A DNA stretch of 64,000 nt from Heterobasidion occidentale (taxonomy: Eukaryota; Basidiomycota; Agaricomycetes; Russulales; Bondarzewiaceae), in the NCBI GenBank assembly GCA_039111635.1, contig JBCAQO010000012.1, forward strand, positions 868,001 to 932,000. The letters are read 5' to 3'. This document shows positions 60,892 to 64,000 of this stretch, piece after piece. Each line of letters starts with the position of its first letter. Position 1 is the first letter of the stretch. The notes beneath the pieces were generated by a model. It was not told the DNA's origin and did no database searches. It worked only from the letters and a program-made list of their open reading frames with translations. The position numbers were made by a program, and so were the translations under genes.

Positions 60892-62267
60892 TCAGAGCCA
60901 GGCTGCTCCACGTGAAGGTTGCTGTTGCACTTCCGAGGTGTAGTCGCCGGCGCCACCGACCGAGGGACTCCTGGTGCGTGCGGGGTCATTCTCGACGACT
61001 GATGGTGGCGAAGCGCGTAAAAGTGAGAGCTTCCGTAGGGCGTGCTCGTCCTCTGGATCTCGGTACATCCTCCCGCAAGCTTTGAGATCCTCGAGGGGGA
61101 CGAGATACGGAGCGTCCTCGTACGCACGCCGCGTACCTTCCGAAGGATGGAACCGCGGGGGAAATTGATTGCGAGGCATATAGTTGAGCGGTGGGGTCAG
61201 TGGAGGGGTCAGATGGGACTGTGAGCGGAAAGCAGCGTATGTGCGTTGCGTACGTGACGTGGTAGCAACTGGATAGGAAGGATCATGAGGAGGAGGCGGT
61301 TGCGATGCCACATACGCATGTTCAGTCGGGGGCGCAGCCTCAAATGTTCGAGAAGGGGAAGGTTCAGAGCTGGATGATGAAAAGATGGTGTACAGGGCGC
61401 CTGCACTGGAGGAGGCAGTAAAGCTCTGTTCGGAAGCAATCAGCTGTCCATTTGGCCTGGGATCATGCTTTTTGTCCTTCGAAGCCCGCGCACTCCAAAA
61501 GTAGCCGTCTGGAATGGAGACATCGCCTATACCAGGGATGCTGCCAATGTCGCCCAGCATGTCAGCGGTTCGCTGATTGAAATAAGCGGCTGGAAGAACA
61601 GGATTAGGAGAGTGAAGCGGTGTGTGAAAATAACAAGGGAACTGACTGAGATGCCACTTGCGCGTGATGCCTTGGGCGCGGTCTTCTGGTAGGGATACAA
61701 AGACACTGCACGTCTGCTTGATGAATCTATCAGAGTCAGGTATATGCTGCTTTGGACTTTGAATACGGGAAAGTGAGTGCGCATTTCGATGTTGAAAACA
61801 AACAAAGACGCTCACGCGGGCGCGGCGAGGGAAGTTCGCTCATTTGCTTGTGGGTCTTTCTGATAATAGAACAAGAATTCCTGCAACAAAAACAGGTCTT
61901 TGAGCGGTGCGTTCGGCGTAGATAGGAATGAATGAGATTCACGTCTCTGCCTCTGCTAGGCCCCCACGACATGCCGTCGGTCCTGAGATGGAAAGATAAA
62001 GAATGAGGGCGGTGCCGCAGAGGTCAAGACGGCATGAACAAACCACCGCTCCATGTTGAGGCCTGCGGTTTCGGAGGTAGTGGCGCTGCGGTCCTCCCAG
62101 ACGTAGACGTTTCCGGGGCGAATTTGCTTGCGCTCGTCGGTATCGAGTCGACGGGATAAGAGGGTGAGGGTGTTTCTGGCGACGCCGTAAAAGACTTGCA
62201 GAGCATCCTGGGCTGTGCGGATGCGGACGTTGTTGAGGGTGGGCTGCTGCCTGTAGGTGGGAGACAT
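60892..62267 (-). CDS. WOPR-domain (Gti1/Pac2) transcription factor
   Basis: Five exons (62267-62044, 61982-61943, 61880-61816, 61726-61647, 61589-60892) give 369 codons (368 residues). WOPR proteins bind DNA and control morphological switching, sexual development or effector expression in fungi. The domain fills the first 170 or so residues: VRIRTAQDALQVFYGVARNT, SRRLDTDERKQIRPGNVYVW, RWTDGMSWGPSRGRDEFLFY, then IKQTCSVFV and RKWHLTAYFNQRTADML with a closing SIPDGYFWSARASK. The rest is low-complexity, rich in Ser, Pro and Gln, as in other members. The start at MSPTYRQQPT fits the short N-terminus of the family. All junctions keep frame. Which developmental process it controls cannot be told from sequence. 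Confidence 0.93.
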
Positions 62268-63423
62268 GTGGGACGGGGCGTGGATGAGGCGAGGAAGAGG
62301 AGGAGGAGGGAGGGAACATGACCGAAGTGGAGAATTATAAGATGTTCTCCAAATAGCCGCAAAAGTCTGTCAGGGACAGACGGCTCGGTCGGCCCTAAGA
62401 AGCTTATATTTGAGTTTCGCCAGAAGATTACCAGATTAAGATTCATTAAATCCCCCAGCCCAAGGACGAAAACGCTTCCCAGAATCCGTCCAGCGGGAGA
62501 CGCTAGGACACGCTTTCCACTCTCGGACATTCCGACGTCCAAATAAGGCCGGTTATCGTCCAATATTACAATCAGAACGGCCCTTTACGCTATCCGGTCA
62601 ATTTTGGGCCGCGAGTCAGCCCGTAAGTTGCCGTATGTAAACACGTTTACGCGGTAGCCGATCTAGATCCCACTCAGAGCTGATAGCACGTTGCGCGCAC
62701 CCCTCAAACGGGCTTACCCACACAAGGTTTGCTCGATACAAAAGCGTATCGGCAACCGCCTAAAACCCAAACACCCCTGCAGTCTGCATCAGCCCATTCG
62801 CCATCAGTCAGCCCAAGTCCTGCTTATTGTGTTTCGATCCAACGCTGCCCACGGATCTTCGGAGGCGTTCGTGCCACCGCCTCCGCCGTCGAGCCTTGTT
62901 CCAACACACAGACGCGAAGGTCATCAAACTCCGGTCACCCGACTCTATCGACCGCGATCTCTGATTTGCTTCCGACCTCCTGAAGAACTCCAAGAATCAC
63001 CTCCTCTTCGGCGATGTCCAGCGCTAAGCATGCTGGCATCGGATTCGCGACAGTTAGTGGTGCGATGTCCGGCAATCCATCTCCAATCTCTTCTCTTCAG
63101 ATTTACCGGCGTCCTTTCGCCCGCCTTATGCAACTACCCGGAGCCGAGTCCACACGTCCGATTCTCACCTTGGTGGGCGCACTATTCGGCAAGCGTGGGG
63201 GGCTAAGTCTCGGTGAGGCCAGAATGCCCGAGCTCACATGCGCAGCCGAGTGCCGCGCCACTGGCCTTTCGTCACTTTGTACGCATTAATTGTCTTCTAT
63301 CATTCAACACAAATGCGAGTGAGATGTGAGTGCCTGAAGTTCGATGTCCATGAGTGGGGGGCAGTAAATCCAGAAGCAGTACAATAGGGTGGGCTTAAAG
63401 TAATGCAGTGTCGACGAGGTGAT
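62268..63423. other. Spacer upstream of the WOPR gene
   Basis: This includes the WOPR promoter and the downstream flank of the DNAJC11-like gene. Plus-strand frames at 62691-63206 and 63014-63289 have no motif. Nothing else is seen. Confidence 0.45.
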
Positions 63424-64000
63424 CTATGGGCACAATAGAGAGACGCTCAACAATTGTCGTGAACGGAACATGTCAACTGTAGTCTCACCTTCGAGGGGTA
63501 GAACCACAGGGACAAAGTCTGGTATTTCAGCGTAGTGCATACGGCCAAGGAATGAGTAACGTATTCGCAGTGCCTTGCTACAGGACGGCGCAGGGTCATA
63601 GAAACCTTGAAGACCGGACTATCAAATAGCAAAGTCAGCGACCATGGTTTCTCCAAACGGTAACTTGAACGTGGAGCACGAGAACGGAACAGAAGCCTTG
63701 GTTAGCAACTCGATTTGATGGACCCTGCTCACCTTTGTTCGGTGGCCTGGGATATACAGTTGGCTGTGATTCACGAGCGCCTGAACTGGGATGGTTACGT
63801 CCACTTCAAGATCTCTGGCTTCCAGATCCGAATCCATGGGCCCATACTTTGCGTCCAGAATGACTAGGCCTGGGACTTCTGATCAGAACGAGATCGATCG
63901 AGGAGCAGGATCTCTACCTTCTCTCGCCTTTTCGGCCTGCATATGCTTCCGTGCGGTCTCCTTGAGTAGCGATATCGTCTCTTCGACTTCACGCCTCACC
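63424..64000 (-). CDS. DNAJC11-like protein, C-terminal part (cut by window edge)
   Basis: Three exons are visible: 64000-63918 (partial), 63878-63733 and 63618-63424. They encode REVEETISLLKETARKHMQ, then EVPGLVILDAKYGPMDSD, VDVTIPVQALVNHSQLYIPG, and SGLQGFYDPAPSCSKALRIR with YSFLGRMHYAEIPDFVPVVL. This matches, from memory, the C-terminal DUF3395 region of DNAJC11-type J-proteins, which in animals associate with mitochondrial membrane organisation complexes. The J-domain would lie beyond the right edge. The last 20 residues after LPLEG are less certain because a further intron could be present. Confidence 0.75.

Overview
The window is nuclear DNA of a filamentous basidiomycete, most likely a mushroom-forming Agaricomycete. 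Genes carry many short (about 45-70 nt) GT-AG introns and lie on both strands with mostly short spacers. The gene set fits such a fungus: a desaturase with a fused cytochrome b5 domain, an atypical large G-alpha, a QDE-1-type RNA-dependent RNA polymerase, a WOPR (Gti1/Pac2) regulator and an F-box protein. Exon chains were joined by hand; for nearly all genes the exon lengths sum to a whole number of codons.

Layout. 1.3-3.0 kb: secreted GDSL esterase (-), 3' end unresolved. 3.7-5.3 kb: stearoyl-CoA delta-9 desaturase (-). 6.1-8.8 kb: atypical G-alpha (-). 8.8-17.7 kb: long stretch with simple repeats, a degenerate duplication and no gene I can defend. 17.7-19.6 kb: F-box protein (+). 21.0-21.8 kb: decayed coiled-coil gene (+). 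22.3-25.3 kb: peroxisomal ABCD half-transporter (+). 25.6-28.5 kb: conserved protein of unknown function with a possible nucleotidyltransferase-like core (+). 29.3-30.1 kb: isoprenylcysteine methyltransferase-like membrane protein (-). 31-33 kb: two weak small genes (-). 33.4-40.4 kb: two aminoacyl-tRNA synthetases in tandem, mitochondrial-type IleRS and cytosolic-type ProRS (+). 40.7-44.9 kb: RNA-silencing RdRP (+). 45.3-47.9 kb: divergent pair, aldo/keto reductase (-) and DJ-1 protein (+), around bZIP-like sites. 49.9-52.6 kb: NOL10/Enp2 ribosome-biogenesis WD40 protein (+). 52.9-54.7 kb: coiled-coil protein (-). 55.2-56.5 kb: SURF4/Erv29 cargo receptor (+). 60.9-62.3 kb: WOPR transcription factor (-). 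63.4 kb to the right edge: C-terminus of a DNAJC11-like protein (-).

Functional threads. Lipid metabolism recurs (desaturase, peroxisomal fatty acyl-CoA transporter, esterase), as does translation and ribosome making (IleRS, ProRS, NOL10). The AKR/DJ-1 pair suggests a shared carbonyl or oxidative-stress response. The G-alpha pairs an ICMT-like enzyme class, which modifies prenylated signalling proteins, but nothing shows the two genes act together.

Two general observations stand out. Eight apparent one-base deletions, mostly in homopolymers, interrupt four otherwise intact genes between 29.5 and 51.6 kb, which looks more like uncorrected assembly error than decay. Three introns have the non-canonical AG|GCAAGT (GC-AG) donor. 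The best candidate for poorly described biology is the 827-residue protein at 25.6-28.5 kb. I did not find a clear new multi-gene system.
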